Shown piece by piece: positions 34,343 to 43,057 of a stretch of DNA of 64,000 nucleotides. Under the pieces are notes generated by a model. The model searched no databases. It was not told where the DNA came from and was given only the letters and a program-made list of their open reading frames with translations. Positions within the stretch are counted from its first letter, which is position 1. Every line of letters starts with the position of its first letter. Source of the DNA: TMED14 sp038145075 (lineage in GTDB: Bacteria; Bacteroidota; Bacteroidia; Flavobacteriales; Schleiferiaceae); assembly GCA_038145075.1 (NCBI GenBank), contig JAYQOY010000003.1, positions 1-64,000 of the forward strand, given 5' to 3'. The translations under genes and the position numbers were made by a program.

Positions 34343-35626
34343 ATGGAGGCATACAGCAAACGGACCCAGCGCGGATGGGCCATGTACGATTGGGCCAACT
34401 CCTCGTACTCCCTCGTCATTGGCACCGCCATTTTCCCGATTTACTACGCCGCCGTGATGGAAGGTGCCGGGAAGACGACCTTCCCCTTTTTCTGGGGAGA
34501 GATATCCACCACGGCCGCCTACACCTTTGTCGTAGCGGCTTCCTTTCTGACCATCAGCATTTTCACACCCTACCTCAGCGCCCTGGCGGAAATTGCGGGC
34601 AACAAGCGCAGCTTCATGCGCGGCTTTGTGTACACAGGGGCATTGGCCTGTATGGGCATGTATGCGTTTACCGATGATGTGCTCTGGTGGGGTTTGCTAT
34701 CGCCCTATCTCGCATCGCTCTGCTTCTCCGGCAGTCTGGTGTTTTACAATTCTTACCTCCCCGAAATTGCGCCCGCCGAGGAGCAAGACGCCCTTTCAGC
34801 CCGGGGATTTGCGTTGGGCTACCTGGGCAGTTCGTTGGTACTCATCGCCGCCTTGGCCGGCATCCAAAATCCCGAATGGTTTGGACAAAGCACCGGCTGG
34901 GTGACCCGAATGAGCTTCGTCGTCGTGGGCCTTTGGTGGCTCGGTTGGGGAGAATACGCCCTCTTCCGCCTGCCTTCCGGTCGGGGCGTTCATGCCCCCG
35001 TGAAAGAAAAAGGCTGGATCCGCGCGGCGTACCAGCGCTTGTTTGATGTCGTGCACGAATTCCGCGGCATGCCGGGTGTAGAGCGCTTTCTGGTGGGCTT
35101 CTTCTTTGCATCCGCAGGCGTTCAAACGGTCATTCTCATTGCGTCCCTCTTCGGTTCCAAAGCTCTGGGTCTTGAAACAAGTGCGCTCATCACGACTATT
35201 TTGCTCATTCAATTTGTCGGCATCCTGGGGTCTTGGATCTTTTCCCGATTGAGCCGAATGTGGGGCAACATCCGTGCCCTGGTCCTGGCCTCTTTCATCT
35301 GGGTAGCCATCTGTGCTCTGGCCTATTTTGTGGATTCTGAAGTCCAATTTTACCTTCTTGGCGCTGCCGTAGGTCTTGTGCTCGGCGGAATTCAATCCTT
35401 GGCTCGATCTACGTTCAGCAAGCTCTTACCTGCCGAAGGCGAACACGTCACCTACTTCGCCTTCTTTGACATTGCCGAGAAATTAGCGACCGTATTTGGC
35501 ATGGTTGCCGTCGGTTGGTTGGAAACCAGCACCGGGGACTTGCGCTTGGCCGCTGCCATGCTTTCGGTGTTTTTCTTTGTAGCCGTCCTCTTTTGGGGAC
35601 GGGTCAGAATGGTACAGAAATTGTAA
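34343..35626 (+). CDS. MFS transporter, UMF1 (Atg22-like) family
   Basis: Protein of 427 aa with about twelve membrane helices. The N-terminal GWAMYDWANSSYSLVIGTAIFPIYY is the UMF1 hallmark; further conserved pieces are YNSYLPEIA and GGIQSLARSTFSKLLP. Relatives include the yeast vacuolar amino-acid exporter Atg22, but bacterial substrates are unknown. It begins directly after the aconitase terminator. The following heme-c lipoprotein gene starts 4 bp after its stop, so they may be co-transcribed. Confidence 0.9.
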   Translation: MEAYSKRTQRGWAMYDWANSSYSLVIGTAIFPIYYAAVMEGAGKTTFPFFWGEISTTAAYTFVVAASFLTISIFTPYLSALAEIAGNKRSFMRGFVYTGALACMGMYAFTDDVLWWGLLSPYLASLCFSGSLVFYNSYLPEIAPAEEQDALSARGFALGYLGSSLVLIAALAGIQNPEWFGQSTGWVTRMSFVVVGLWWLGWGEYALFRLPSGRGVHAPVKEKGWIRAAYQRLFDVVHEFRGMPGVERFLVGFFFASAGVQTVILIASLFGSKALGLETSALITTILLIQFVGILGSWIFSRLSRMWGNIRALVLASFIWVAICALAYFVDSEVQFYLLGAAVGLVLGGIQSLARSTFSKLLPAEGEHVTYFAFFDIAEKLATVFGMVAVGWLETSTGDLRLAAAMLSVFFFVAVLFWGRVRMVQKL

Positions 35627-35630
35627 TTTC

Positions 35631-35996
35631 ATGGCTATGAAACCGGCGCTATTTCTGACTGCTTTCGCGATGCTCTCGGTGTTTTCGGGCTGTTACTACG
35701 ACAATGCCGAAGAGCTCTATGGCACAACGCCTTGCGATGCTTCCGCAGTAACCTGGACCGCAGATATTCAACCCATGCTTCAAGCGAATTGTGTGTCCTG
35801 CCATTCAGGTGCTTCACCATCTGGCGGAAAGGACCTGAGTACGTATGCCAATGTGAAGACCTACCTCGGTGGCGCAGTGAGTCGAATGAACAAGCCCCTA
35901 GGCGACCCGCTCATTATGCCCCCAAGTGGCCCTCTTTCCGCCTGTTCTTTAACTAAACTTGATGCGTGGGTTGCTGCCGGCGCATTGGAAAACTAA
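35631..35996 (+). CDS. Small c-type cytochrome-like lipoprotein
   Basis: Protein of 121 aa (119 if it starts at ATG 35637). A signal sequence ends in a lipobox FSGC near residue 21. The mature part has one heme-c attachment motif CVSCH near residue 54 and a possible distal Met in LIMPPSGPLSAC. It fits small periplasmic monoheme proteins of Bacteroidota that precede YceI and DUF5777 genes. The likely role is electron transfer or redox sensing in the periplasm; partners are unknown. Confidence 0.8.
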   Translation: MAMKPALFLTAFAMLSVFSGCYYDNAEELYGTTPCDASAVTWTADIQPMLQANCVSCHSGASPSGGKDLSTYANVKTYLGGAVSRMNKPLGDPLIMPPSGPLSACSLTKLDAWVAAGALEN

Positions 35997-36008
35997 TCCC
36001 AAACCCCT

Positions 36009-36551
36009 ATGAAAAAGACCCTTTTCCTTTCCATCGCACTTTTGGCGACTTTGTCGGCTTCGGCCCAGAAATTGGTTAGCCGTGACACCTATGTGCACTT
36101 CTTTTCGGAAACCCCCGTAGAAGACATCGAAGCATCGCTCAAAGACGGGGTAGGACTTATTAACACGGCGAATAATGAGTTTGTCTTCCAAGTGACCATT
36201 CAGTCCTTCACCTTTGAAAAAGCCCTGATGCAGGAGCACTTCAATGAGAACTACATGGAGTCTACCAAGTACCCCAAAGGACTGTTTAAAGGAGCTATCA
36301 AAGGGGATGTGAATTTTGCCAAGCCAGGGACGTATACGGTGAAATTGGAGGGAACCATGACCATCCACGGGAAGGACCGCGCTATGACGGTGCCCGCTAC
36401 CATCTCCGTGACCAAAGAAGGCCTGGTAAACCTAGAATCCACCTTTATTGTGAAGCCCGGCGACCACGACATTGAGATCCCCAGCTTGGTAGTCACCAAA
36501 ATTGCCAAGGAAATTGAAGTCAAGGTTAAGTCCACGCTTCGTGCGAGTTAA
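36009..36551 (+). CDS. YceI-like periplasmic protein
   Basis: Protein of 180 aa. Signal peptide MKKTLFLSIALLATLSASAQ, then a lipocalin-like YceI fold with FKGAIKGDVNFAKPGTYTV and LEGTMTIHGKDRAMTVPAT, the conserved hairpin of the family. YceI proteins bind isoprenoid or other lipophilic ligands. It lies between a heme-c lipoprotein and a beta-barrel protein; the three are closely spaced and likely co-transcribed. A second YceI protein, a lipoprotein, is encoded at 53882. Confidence 0.8.
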   Translation: MKKTLFLSIALLATLSASAQKLVSRDTYVHFFSETPVEDIEASLKDGVGLINTANNEFVFQVTIQSFTFEKALMQEHFNENYMESTKYPKGLFKGAIKGDVNFAKPGTYTVKLEGTMTIHGKDRAMTVPATISVTKEGLVNLESTFIVKPGDHDIEIPSLVVTKIAKEIEVKVKSTLRAS

Positions 36552-37443
36552 GCATCTATTTGCCCTACTGGGGCTATTGACCTTGCCACTGGTCTCATGG
36601 GCACAGGATGATTTATTGGCGGAATTGGATGCCATCGCTCCGCCTCCGCCCAAGGCCTACGTCTACGCTACGTTTAAGGGTACCCGCGTCATCAACCAGC
36701 AATCGGTAGAACTCCCCGCTGCCGGCGTAGGGCAGTTTGTGATTGGCCACCGGTTTGGGGCCTTGAACGATCAGCCGCTGTACAATTTGTTCGGTTTGGA
36801 CGTGGCACAGATTCGCTTTGAATACAGTTATTCGCCCGTCAAGTGGTTGAATTTTGGCGCGGGACGATCCTCGGGTTCCAAGACCTACGACGGCTTTGCC
36901 AAGGTGCGTTTCACGCGGCAATCTAGCGGCTCCGGCTTTAATTGGCCCGTGACCACCGCGTACTACACCAATGCCACGATTGTGACGACGCCCTTTTCGG
37001 ACGGTTTTGACCATTATTTCACGGACCGAATGGCCTACACCCATCAATTCTTGGTGGCGCGCAAGTTCAACGAAGCCTTTTCGTTCCAAATCGCTCCCAC
37101 GTTGGTGCACTTCAATTTGGTGGAGAAAGCCACCGATAAGAATGACCGTTTAGGCATTGCTTTTGGCGGTCGCTACAAGTTGACCCAGCGCATGGCCCTT
37201 ACGGGTGAATACATGCTGCGTGCCGACCGGGGTGCCTGGGAAAACGATCCTTATGCCAACGCACTAAGCATTGGGGTGGATATTGAAACGGGCGGCCACG
37301 TCTTTCAATTTCACCTGACCAACGCACGTTCCATGGCGGATCCTCAGTGGATGATGCAAACGCCTGGACAGTGGGGGAAAGGCGATATTTTCCTGGGTTT
37401 TAACATCACGCGGGTCTTCACGCACGTTGCTCCTGAACTGTAA
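36541..37443 (+). CDS. DUF5777-like outer-membrane beta-barrel protein
   Basis: Protein of 300 aa from a GTG start at 36541, inside the end of the YceI gene (11-bp overlap). This start gives a good signal peptide (VRVKHLFALLGLLTLPLVSWAQ when GTG is read as residue 1); no ATG lies nearby. The mature part alternates short polar and aromatic strands (FVIGHRFGAL, IRFEYSYSPVKWLNFGAG, LTGEYMLRADRG), as in beta-barrels. The family is known only as DUF5777 in Bacteroidota. Context suggests a redox or lipid-linked envelope task, but this is inference. Confidence 0.7.
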   Translation: MRVKHLFALLGLLTLPLVSWAQDDLLAELDAIAPPPPKAYVYATFKGTRVINQQSVELPAAGVGQFVIGHRFGALNDQPLYNLFGLDVAQIRFEYSYSPVKWLNFGAGRSSGSKTYDGFAKVRFTRQSSGSGFNWPVTTAYYTNATIVTTPFSDGFDHYFTDRMAYTHQFLVARKFNEAFSFQIAPTLVHFNLVEKATDKNDRLGIAFGGRYKLTQRMALTGEYMLRADRGAWENDPYANALSIGVDIETGGHVFQFHLTNARSMADPQWMMQTPGQWGKGDIFLGFNITRVFTHVAPEL

Positions 37444-37466
37444 GACCTTCCCTTCAACCAAGCAAG

Positions 37467-38657
37467 ATGGATCGCACTTTTGACCTCATCGTAGTCGGGG
37501 GCGGCATCGTAGGTGCGGCCACGGCCTACCAGTACCGGCAGTTGCATCCTTTGGCGCGAATTGCTGTGTTTGAAAAGGAAGCGCGCCCCGCCGCCCATCA
37601 AACGGGACGTAATTCGGGTGTGATTCACTCAGGTCTGTACTACAAGCCCGGCTCGCTCAAGGCACGCACCTGCTTAAGCGGCTATGCCCAATTGCTCGAT
37701 TTCTGCACGGAAAACGGGGTTGCGCATGAAGTCTGTGGAAAGATTGTGGTGGCGACCGATGCGCAGGAGGCGGCGCGTTTGCGCGGATTGGCAGAGCGCG
37801 GTACCCAAAATGGTTTGCAAGGCCTCCGATTCCTAGATGCAGACCAAGCACGCGAGATCGAGCCTCATATCGAGGCCCACGAAGCCTTGTGGGTGCCCCA
37901 GACAGGCATCGTGGACTACGTGGGCATGACGAAAAAACTGCTGGAGCGAGCCACAGAGGCCCAAGGTTCGGTGCGTTTGAATTGCCGCGTACTTGAATTA
38001 ACGCGAAAAGGGGCGGTCAGCGAGGTGAAAACCACGGAAGGGACCTTTGAAGCGCCCTATGTCGTGGTCTGTGCAGGCCTGCAAAGCGACCGAATCGCAG
38101 CGAAAGACGGCGTGCGAAATGGCATTCGCATCGTGCCCTTTCGGGGCGATTACTACGATTTGACGCCTGAGGCGGCCCACAAGGTGCGCAATCTCGTTTA
38201 CCCCGTGCCTGACCCCGAATTCCCCTTCCTGGGTGTCCACTTCACGCGTATGGTGGAAGGCGGGGTGGAATGTGGCCCCAATGCCGTTTTCAGCTTTGCC
38301 CGAGAAGGCTACACCAAGACGGCCTTCGACGCCAAGGACAGTGCGAGTGCGCTGGGGTTTGGAGGAACATGGCGCTTGTTTGCACATCACTGGCGCTACG
38401 GCTTGGGCGAATACGAGCGGGCGTTTTCAAAGCCCAAATTCCTCAAGGCCTTGCAAAAGATGATGCCAGGTCTTCAGATGGAGGATATTGTGCCGGGCCG
38501 AGCGGGAATTCGCGCGCAGGCGCTGGATCAACAGGGCAAACTCGTCGATGATTTTGTGATTGAGCGTGGAGCTGCCGCGGTGCACGTCATCAATGCCCCC
38601 TCTCCGGCTGCGACGGCTAGTTTGGCCATCGGCGAGGAGATTCTGCGCCGACTCTAG
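37467..38657 (+). CDS. lhgO: L-2-hydroxyglutarate oxidase/dehydrogenase
   Basis: Protein of 396 aa. N-terminal FAD-binding DLIVVGGGIVGAATAYQ, then RNSGVIHSGLYYKPGSLKA and the C-terminal GRAGIRAQ and NAPSPAATASLAIG motifs match LhgO of the DAO superfamily. It oxidises L-2-hydroxyglutarate to 2-oxoglutarate and passes electrons to the membrane quinone pool. It fits with the TCA genes elsewhere in the window. Ends 3 bp from the convergent aspartoacylase-like gene. Confidence 0.93.
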   Translation: MDRTFDLIVVGGGIVGAATAYQYRQLHPLARIAVFEKEARPAAHQTGRNSGVIHSGLYYKPGSLKARTCLSGYAQLLDFCTENGVAHEVCGKIVVATDAQEAARLRGLAERGTQNGLQGLRFLDADQAREIEPHIEAHEALWVPQTGIVDYVGMTKKLLERATEAQGSVRLNCRVLELTRKGAVSEVKTTEGTFEAPYVVVCAGLQSDRIAAKDGVRNGIRIVPFRGDYYDLTPEAAHKVRNLVYPVPDPEFPFLGVHFTRMVEGGVECGPNAVFSFAREGYTKTAFDAKDSASALGFGGTWRLFAHHWRYGLGEYERAFSKPKFLKALQKMMPGLQMEDIVPGRAGIRAQALDQQGKLVDDFVIERGAAAVHVINAPSPAATASLAIGEEILRRL

Positions 38658-38660
38658 GAT

Positions 38661-39665
38661 TTACACCTGCGGCTCAGGCCAGGCGCTCTCTTTTCCAATG
38701 TGGAAGAGGGCATCGCCGCGGTGCACCAAAGGGATGTTGTTATGGCCAATAATGAAGCCGTCCATGGGGCTGTAGACCTTGACGCTGTAGCTGTCGTAGG
38801 GGTTGCGGATTCTGCCGATGAGTTCGCCTTCACGTACGGCTTGGCCGCTTTCACGCTCGGAGGAGAAGAGTCCGGAAGCTTCCGCCCGCACCCAAGTATT
38901 GCCAGAGATGTGCCGAATGGCCTTTTGATCGCCTTTCTGGCGCCCTTTGAGCCCGCGGGGCTTGGGAGATGCCTCCAGCATGCCAATGGAATGCATGAAG
39001 CGCTTGGTGCCGCGAATTGCTTCTTTAACCGCTTTCTCTTCTAAGCGCAAAGATTCACCCCCTTCGTACACGATGATAGGGACACCTTGGGTTTGCCCGC
39101 AGGCGCGCAAGGAACCCGAAATCAAACCCGAACCGAGCGCAATAGGGGCTTTGAAGGCTTTGGCCATCTCGATGGCTTTAGGATCCTGGTCGTCGTAGCG
39201 GATTTGGGGGTAGTTGGTTCGGCTCGCTCCACCTGTGTGGAAGTCAATGCCCATGTCCACTACCGGCAGAATCTTCGTCGCCATGGTATGCGCGACTTGC
39301 GCCGCGAGCGAACCGTTGGGAGAACCCGGAAAACTGCGGTTCACATCCTTGCCGTCGGGCACTTCCCGGCTAAAAAAGAGGAAGCCATAGACGTTGATAA
39401 TGGGGATGGCCACCACGCTGCCGCAGCTGATTTTGTTGAGGATGCCCAGCGAAATCATGCGCCGAACGACTTCAATTCCATTGACCTCGTCGCCGTGAAG
39501 GCCGCCAGAAAGCAAGAGTGTAGGGCCGGGATTTTCGCTCCGAAACACGTGAACCGGCATGTGGATCAGCGTGCCAGAGAGGAGGCGGGCAACTTGAATA
39601 TCAACGGTCTTGCTGGTGCCTGCCGGGATGACCACGTCATCAATCACCAAGGCATCCGAAAGCAT
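38661..39665 (-). CDS. Succinylglutamate desuccinylase/aspartoacylase-family protein
   Basis: Protein of 334 aa. The zinc carboxypeptidase-like motif GGLHGDEVNGIEVVRR (His and Glu zinc ligands, near residue 57) and the later DFHTGG (third ligand) define the AstE/ASPA family. INVYGFLFFSREVPDGKDVNRSFPG is typical of the clade found in Bacteroidota beside RimK-type ligases, but no rimK is adjacent here. It hydrolyses an acylated amino acid or a related amide; the substrate is unknown. It starts in a 1-bp overlap with the purB stop. Confidence 0.85.
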   Translation of the reverse strand: MLSDALVIDDVVIPAGTSKTVDIQVARLLSGTLIHMPVHVFRSENPGPTLLLSGGLHGDEVNGIEVVRRMISLGILNKISCGSVVAIPIINVYGFLFFSREVPDGKDVNRSFPGSPNGSLAAQVAHTMATKILPVVDMGIDFHTGGASRTNYPQIRYDDQDPKAIEMAKAFKAPIALGSGLISGSLRACGQTQGVPIIVYEGGESLRLEEKAVKEAIRGTKRFMHSIGMLEASPKPRGLKGRQKGDQKAIRHISGNTWVRAEASGLFSSERESGQAVREGELIGRIRNPYDSYSVKVYSPMDGFIIGHNNIPLVHRGDALFHIGKESAWPEPQV

Positions 39666-41005
39666 TAGCGGCCGGTGTAGGTTTGGGGGGTCAGCACGCG
39701 AAGTTCATCCTTTACAGACTCGGAGACCTCCAAGGTTTCGATGAATGCCGCCATGGTGCTGTGCGTGATGCCTTCGTTGGTGCGCGTGAGGGCCTTCAGC
39801 GCTTCGTAGGGCTTGGGGTAGCCCTCGCGGCGTAGGATGGTTTGAATGCCTTCCGCAACTACAGCCCAGTTGGCTTCGAGGTCGCGATCCATCGCTTGCT
39901 CATTGACAATCAGTTTGCCCAAGCCTTTTTGCAGGTTCTGCATGGCAAGCAAGCTATGGCCAAAGGGAACGCCCACATTGCGCAAGACGGTGCTGTCCGT
40001 GAGGTCGCGTTGGAGGCGGGAGATGGGCAATTTGGCTGAAAGGTGCTCGAGCAAAGCGTTGGCGATGCCGAGGTTGCCCTCTGCATTTTCAAAATCGATG
40101 GGATTCACCTTGTGGGGCATGGCGGAGGAGCCTACTTCGCCTGCCACAATGCGCTGCTTGAAGTACTCCATGCTGATGTACTGCCACACATCCTTGGCAA
40201 AGTCCAGCAAAATGGTGTGGATGCGCTTCATGCCGTCCAAATAGGCCGCCAAATGGTCGTAGTGCTCAATTTGGGTAGTCGGGTGGGAGCGCTTGAGGCC
40301 CAAAATATCTCCGCAGAAATGCGCGGCAAAGGCGTGCCAGTCGATCCTAGGAAAGGCGGCATAATGGGCGTTGAAGGCGCCGGTGGCTCCGCCAAACTTC
40401 GCGGCGAAGGGAACGGTGTTTAGATGCTTCAGCTGCTCTTCGATGCGTACGACAAAGACGTCCCATTCTTTGCCCAAACGCGTCGGGGAAGCGGGTTGGC
40501 CATGCGTGCGCGCCAGCATGGGCAAGTCTTTCCACTCCTGCGCTTGTTCTTTGAGGGTCGCAAGCAAGTCCTCCAACGCTGGGCGGAAGATGTCCTCGTG
40601 GTATTCCTTGATGGAGAGGGGAATGGCCGTATTGTTGACGTCTTGTGAGGTCAGGCCGAAGTGGATGAATTCGGATTGGTGGTGGAGGCCCAAGGCTTCC
40701 ATTTTCTCTTTGAGGAAGTATTCGACCGCTTTGACGTCGTGGTTGGTCGTCTTTTCGATGCCCTTGATGTGAAGGGCATCTGCTTCGCTGAATTCCGTGT
40801 AGAGGGCGCGCAGAGCCTGCTTTTGGCTTTCTGTGATGTCGGCCAGGGCGGGCAAGGGCAATTCCGCCAACGCAATGAAGTACTCCACTTCCACGCGGAC
40901 GCGGTAGGAGATCAATCCAAATTCAGAAAAGTAGGGGGAGAGGGGCCGGGTCGTGCGCGCATAGCGGCCATCCAGCGGAGACAAGGCGTGTAAGGCGAAT
41001 TCCAT
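39665..41005 (-). CDS. purB: Adenylosuccinate lyase
   Basis: Protein of 446 aa. LSPLDGRYA at the N-terminus, TSQDVNNTA, ARTHGQPASPTRLGKE and the fumarase-superfamily signature GSSAMPHKVNPIDFENAEGN identify PurB. It cleaves SAICAR and adenylosuccinate in purine synthesis. It is co-transcribed with the aspartoacylase-like gene. A putative -7 element lies within the 3' end of the upstream HsdR-N gene. Confidence 0.96.
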   Translation of the reverse strand: MEFALHALSPLDGRYARTTRPLSPYFSEFGLISYRVRVEVEYFIALAELPLPALADITESQKQALRALYTEFSEADALHIKGIEKTTNHDVKAVEYFLKEKMEALGLHHQSEFIHFGLTSQDVNNTAIPLSIKEYHEDIFRPALEDLLATLKEQAQEWKDLPMLARTHGQPASPTRLGKEWDVFVVRIEEQLKHLNTVPFAAKFGGATGAFNAHYAAFPRIDWHAFAAHFCGDILGLKRSHPTTQIEHYDHLAAYLDGMKRIHTILLDFAKDVWQYISMEYFKQRIVAGEVGSSAMPHKVNPIDFENAEGNLGIANALLEHLSAKLPISRLQRDLTDSTVLRNVGVPFGHSLLAMQNLQKGLGKLIVNEQAMDRDLEANWAVVAEGIQTILRREGYPKPYEALKALTRTNEGITHSTMAAFIETLEVSESVKDELRVLTPQTYTGR

Positions 41006-41013
41006 TCCAGATA

Positions 41014-41445
41014 CTAAAGCACAAAGGTACCAAATGCCGGTAGGACCGCCGTGGATTTTAAGGCCTCAGCGTGAAAAATCTGCCAGGTCTCCCCATTGGT
41101 GAGGGCGCCCCAGGGGGCTTGGGTGCGCAAATTGTAGCGCATCCATTGGTCGACGACGGATTCGCTCAGGGCCACTGTGGGCGCTTTGCACTCCAGGAGC
41201 ATCCAAAGCTTTCCTTGGTGAAAAACGGCAATGTCAAAGCGTTTTGCGAGTCCGTTGACGGTGATTCCGCGCTCCACGGCGATGGCCTCGGGCGGGTAGC
41301 CTGCATCCAGCACCAAACGCCGCAAGGCATCTTGACGAACCCATTCTTCGGGGGTCGCCTTGACGTACTTCTTGCGGAAGGCATCCCAGAGGGTAGGGGA
41401 TTCGGGATCCAAATCCTGCATGCTCGAATGAAGCCAAGGTCTCAT
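41014..41445 (-). CDS. Stand-alone HsdR N-terminal-like PD-(D/E)XK protein
   Basis: Protein of 143 aa, or 135 if it starts at ATG 41421. Residues 60-100 carry RFDIAVFHQGKLWMLLECKAP, a PD-(D/E)XK nuclease core with the Asp and the E-C-K pair. The family matches the N-terminal domain of type I restriction HsdR but occurs alone in many Bacteroidota, without methylase or specificity genes, as here. It is therefore unlikely to be a restriction enzyme by itself. Function is unknown. It ends 8 bp before the purB start and is divergent from plsC. Confidence 0.75.
   Translation of the reverse strand: MRPWLHSSMQDLDPESPTLWDAFRKKYVKATPEEWVRQDALRRLVLDAGYPPEAIAVERGITVNGLAKRFDIAVFHQGKLWMLLECKAPTVALSESVVDQWMRYNLRTQAPWGALTNGETWQIFHAEALKSTAVLPAFGTFVL
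41022..41029 (-). promoter_or_regulatory. -7 element of purB
   Basis: TACCTTTG on the minus strand, an exact match, 16 bp before the purB ATG and inside the 3' end of the HsdR-N gene, so purB can be expressed on its own. Confidence 0.55.
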
Positions 41446-41460
41446 GCTGCAAAGGTTATG

Positions 41461-41468
41461 TACTTTTG
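41461..41468 (+). promoter_or_regulatory. -7 element of the plsC operon
   Basis: TACTTTTG followed by CG matches TAnnTTTG exactly, 8 bp before ATG 41477. It rules out the longer plsC reading from 41444. Confidence 0.6.
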
Positions 41469-41476
41469 CGTTTCCA

Positions 41477-42262
41477 ATGAAGAAAAAGATCCTGCCTTAC
41501 CGCGATCCGTTTGGGTACCCCATCTGGGCCAAACGCACGGTCATCTTTTGGTTTGGCATGGTCACGTGGTACCGCTGCAACCGTTTGAATAAGCTGAAAG
41601 TGAGCGGGGGAGAGCATTTGGCGGCCTTGCCAGACCATAATGTGCTCTTTGTGAGCAACCACCAAACCTACTTCATGGATGTGGCGAGCATGTACCTCGT
41701 GTTTAGCCATGCCAAGCACAAGATTTACGATCGGGCGGATCGATTTTGGCCCTTTATCAATCCCAAGATTAACCTCTTCTTCATCGCCGCCAAAGAGACG
41801 ATGAAGGCTGGCTTGTTGCCCCGAATGCTGGCCTTGGCCGGTTCGGTAAGTATTAAACGCACCTGGCGCGAGGCGGGCAAGGATATCAGCCGAAATGTGG
41901 ATTCCCGCGATTTGGACAACATCAAGAAAGCCATTGGCGCCGGCTGGGTGATCACATTCCCCCAAGGAACAACGAAACCCTATGTTCCAGGAAGACGAGG
42001 CACGGCTCACATTATCAAGCAGTTGAACCCTGTTGTGGTGCCTGTAGTGATCGATGGTTACCGCCGTGCGTTTGACAAAAAAGGCCTTCGGACGAAGAAG
42101 CGCGGCAGCCAGCTGCGCATGCGCTTCAAGGAACCCATGTCTTTTGCGGTGGATGCAAGTCCACAAGAGATTCTTGATCAAATCATGGACGCGATCGAGC
42201 AATCCCCAAAGCACCAAGGAATTCGTACCTTGGAACCGTCTAACCGTCCAGCAAACGCCTGA
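41477..42262 (+). CDS. plsC: 1-acyl-sn-glycerol-3-phosphate acyltransferase
   Basis: Protein of 261 aa. VSNHQTYFMDVA is the NHx4D catalytic motif and FPQGTTKPYV corresponds to the FPEGTR substrate motif (with Gln for Glu). A membrane helix precedes the first motif. It acylates lysophosphatidic acid, or another lysolipid, at the inner membrane. The altered NHQTYFMD and FPQGT motifs suggest a divergent PlsC paralogue. It is followed after 2 bp by a lipoprotein gene and then mpl. Confidence 0.85.
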   Translation: MKKKILPYRDPFGYPIWAKRTVIFWFGMVTWYRCNRLNKLKVSGGEHLAALPDHNVLFVSNHQTYFMDVASMYLVFSHAKHKIYDRADRFWPFINPKINLFFIAAKETMKAGLLPRMLALAGSVSIKRTWREAGKDISRNVDSRDLDNIKKAIGAGWVITFPQGTTKPYVPGRRGTAHIIKQLNPVVVPVVIDGYRRAFDKKGLRTKKRGSQLRMRFKEPMSFAVDASPQEILDQIMDAIEQSPKHQGIRTLEPSNRPANA

Positions 42263-42264
42263 AC

Positions 42265-43050
42265 ATGAAACGCATCCTCTTCCCTGTGTTGGCCGCTTTG
42301 GCCTTATTCGCTGCCTGCGAAAAGAGCATCCTGCCCGAAGACGCGAGCTACGACCAACGCAATGTGGTTCTCCGCCACTTTTTCTACTACGATGGGGTGA
42401 CCATGGATACTAACAAAATTTTCTTGTTGGGCAATTCCGAGGTTCGCTTTCAGGACATCGAGGTGGTTTTTGGACAGTACTACTTCACGGACCACTTGGA
42501 CGACACGCTGACGCCTAACTTCAAGGATACGGTCAACCCGTATGTATTTGACCCCGTTGCCGCCTCGTTGACCTACAACACGGAAGCACGCTTGTACCGC
42601 CTCTCAAAAGGCGTGTACAGCGGTACGCATCACTTCCGCATGGGTTTGGATTCAGCGGCAAACGCAACCGCTCCTAGTGCTTTGGGTGAAAAGCACACGT
42701 TGCGTCACCCTGGACTGTACCGAGGTGAGAATGAAGGGTATAACATCTTGTACATCAAGGGCCTCTACAAGGACGTCAACGATACTACGGTGGCGGCTCC
42801 AGACAAGCCTTTTGTGTACCGAGTGTCCAACAATTTGATGCAGATGGATTGGTTTAAGTCCATGTCTTTCAATGTGGTACCAAATCGCGATGTCAACATC
42901 AACATCGTTTGGGATATTGAGAAACTGCTCTTGGGAACGGACCCGCTTCTGGTCGACGACCTCGACGTAGATCCCAGCAACCCCCTTGCAGCGGGACTTT
43001 GGCCGAGTATAAAGGCCAACATGGAGGCTTCCTACGAGATCCAGCTTTAA
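42265..43050 (+). CDS. Lipoprotein resembling MbnP-type proteins
   Basis: Protein of 261 aa. MKRILFPVLAALALFAAC is a signal with lipobox FAAC. The body has the arrangement of MbnP-like proteins: an early HFFYYDG strand, a YRLSKGVYSG region, FRMGLDSAAN, and a central Gly/Tyr motif ENEGYNILYIKGLYKD. MbnP relatives bind copper or serve methanobactin uptake, and many Bacteroidota have homologues of unknown role. The match is by pattern and remains uncertain. It is coupled to plsC upstream and mpl downstream. Confidence 0.5.
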   Translation: MKRILFPVLAALALFAACEKSILPEDASYDQRNVVLRHFFYYDGVTMDTNKIFLLGNSEVRFQDIEVVFGQYYFTDHLDDTLTPNFKDTVNPYVFDPVAASLTYNTEARLYRLSKGVYSGTHHFRMGLDSAANATAPSALGEKHTLRHPGLYRGENEGYNILYIKGLYKDVNDTTVAAPDKPFVYRVSNNLMQMDWFKSMSFNVVPNRDVNINIVWDIEKLLLGTDPLLVDDLDVDPSNPLAAGLWPSIKANMEASYEIQL

Positions 43051-43057
43051 GCCATTT

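Noticed and set aside
41014..41445. Remnant of a type I restriction-modification locus
   Set aside because: The gene is intact and compact, no hsdM or hsdS fragments are nearby, and stand-alone copies are common in the phylum.
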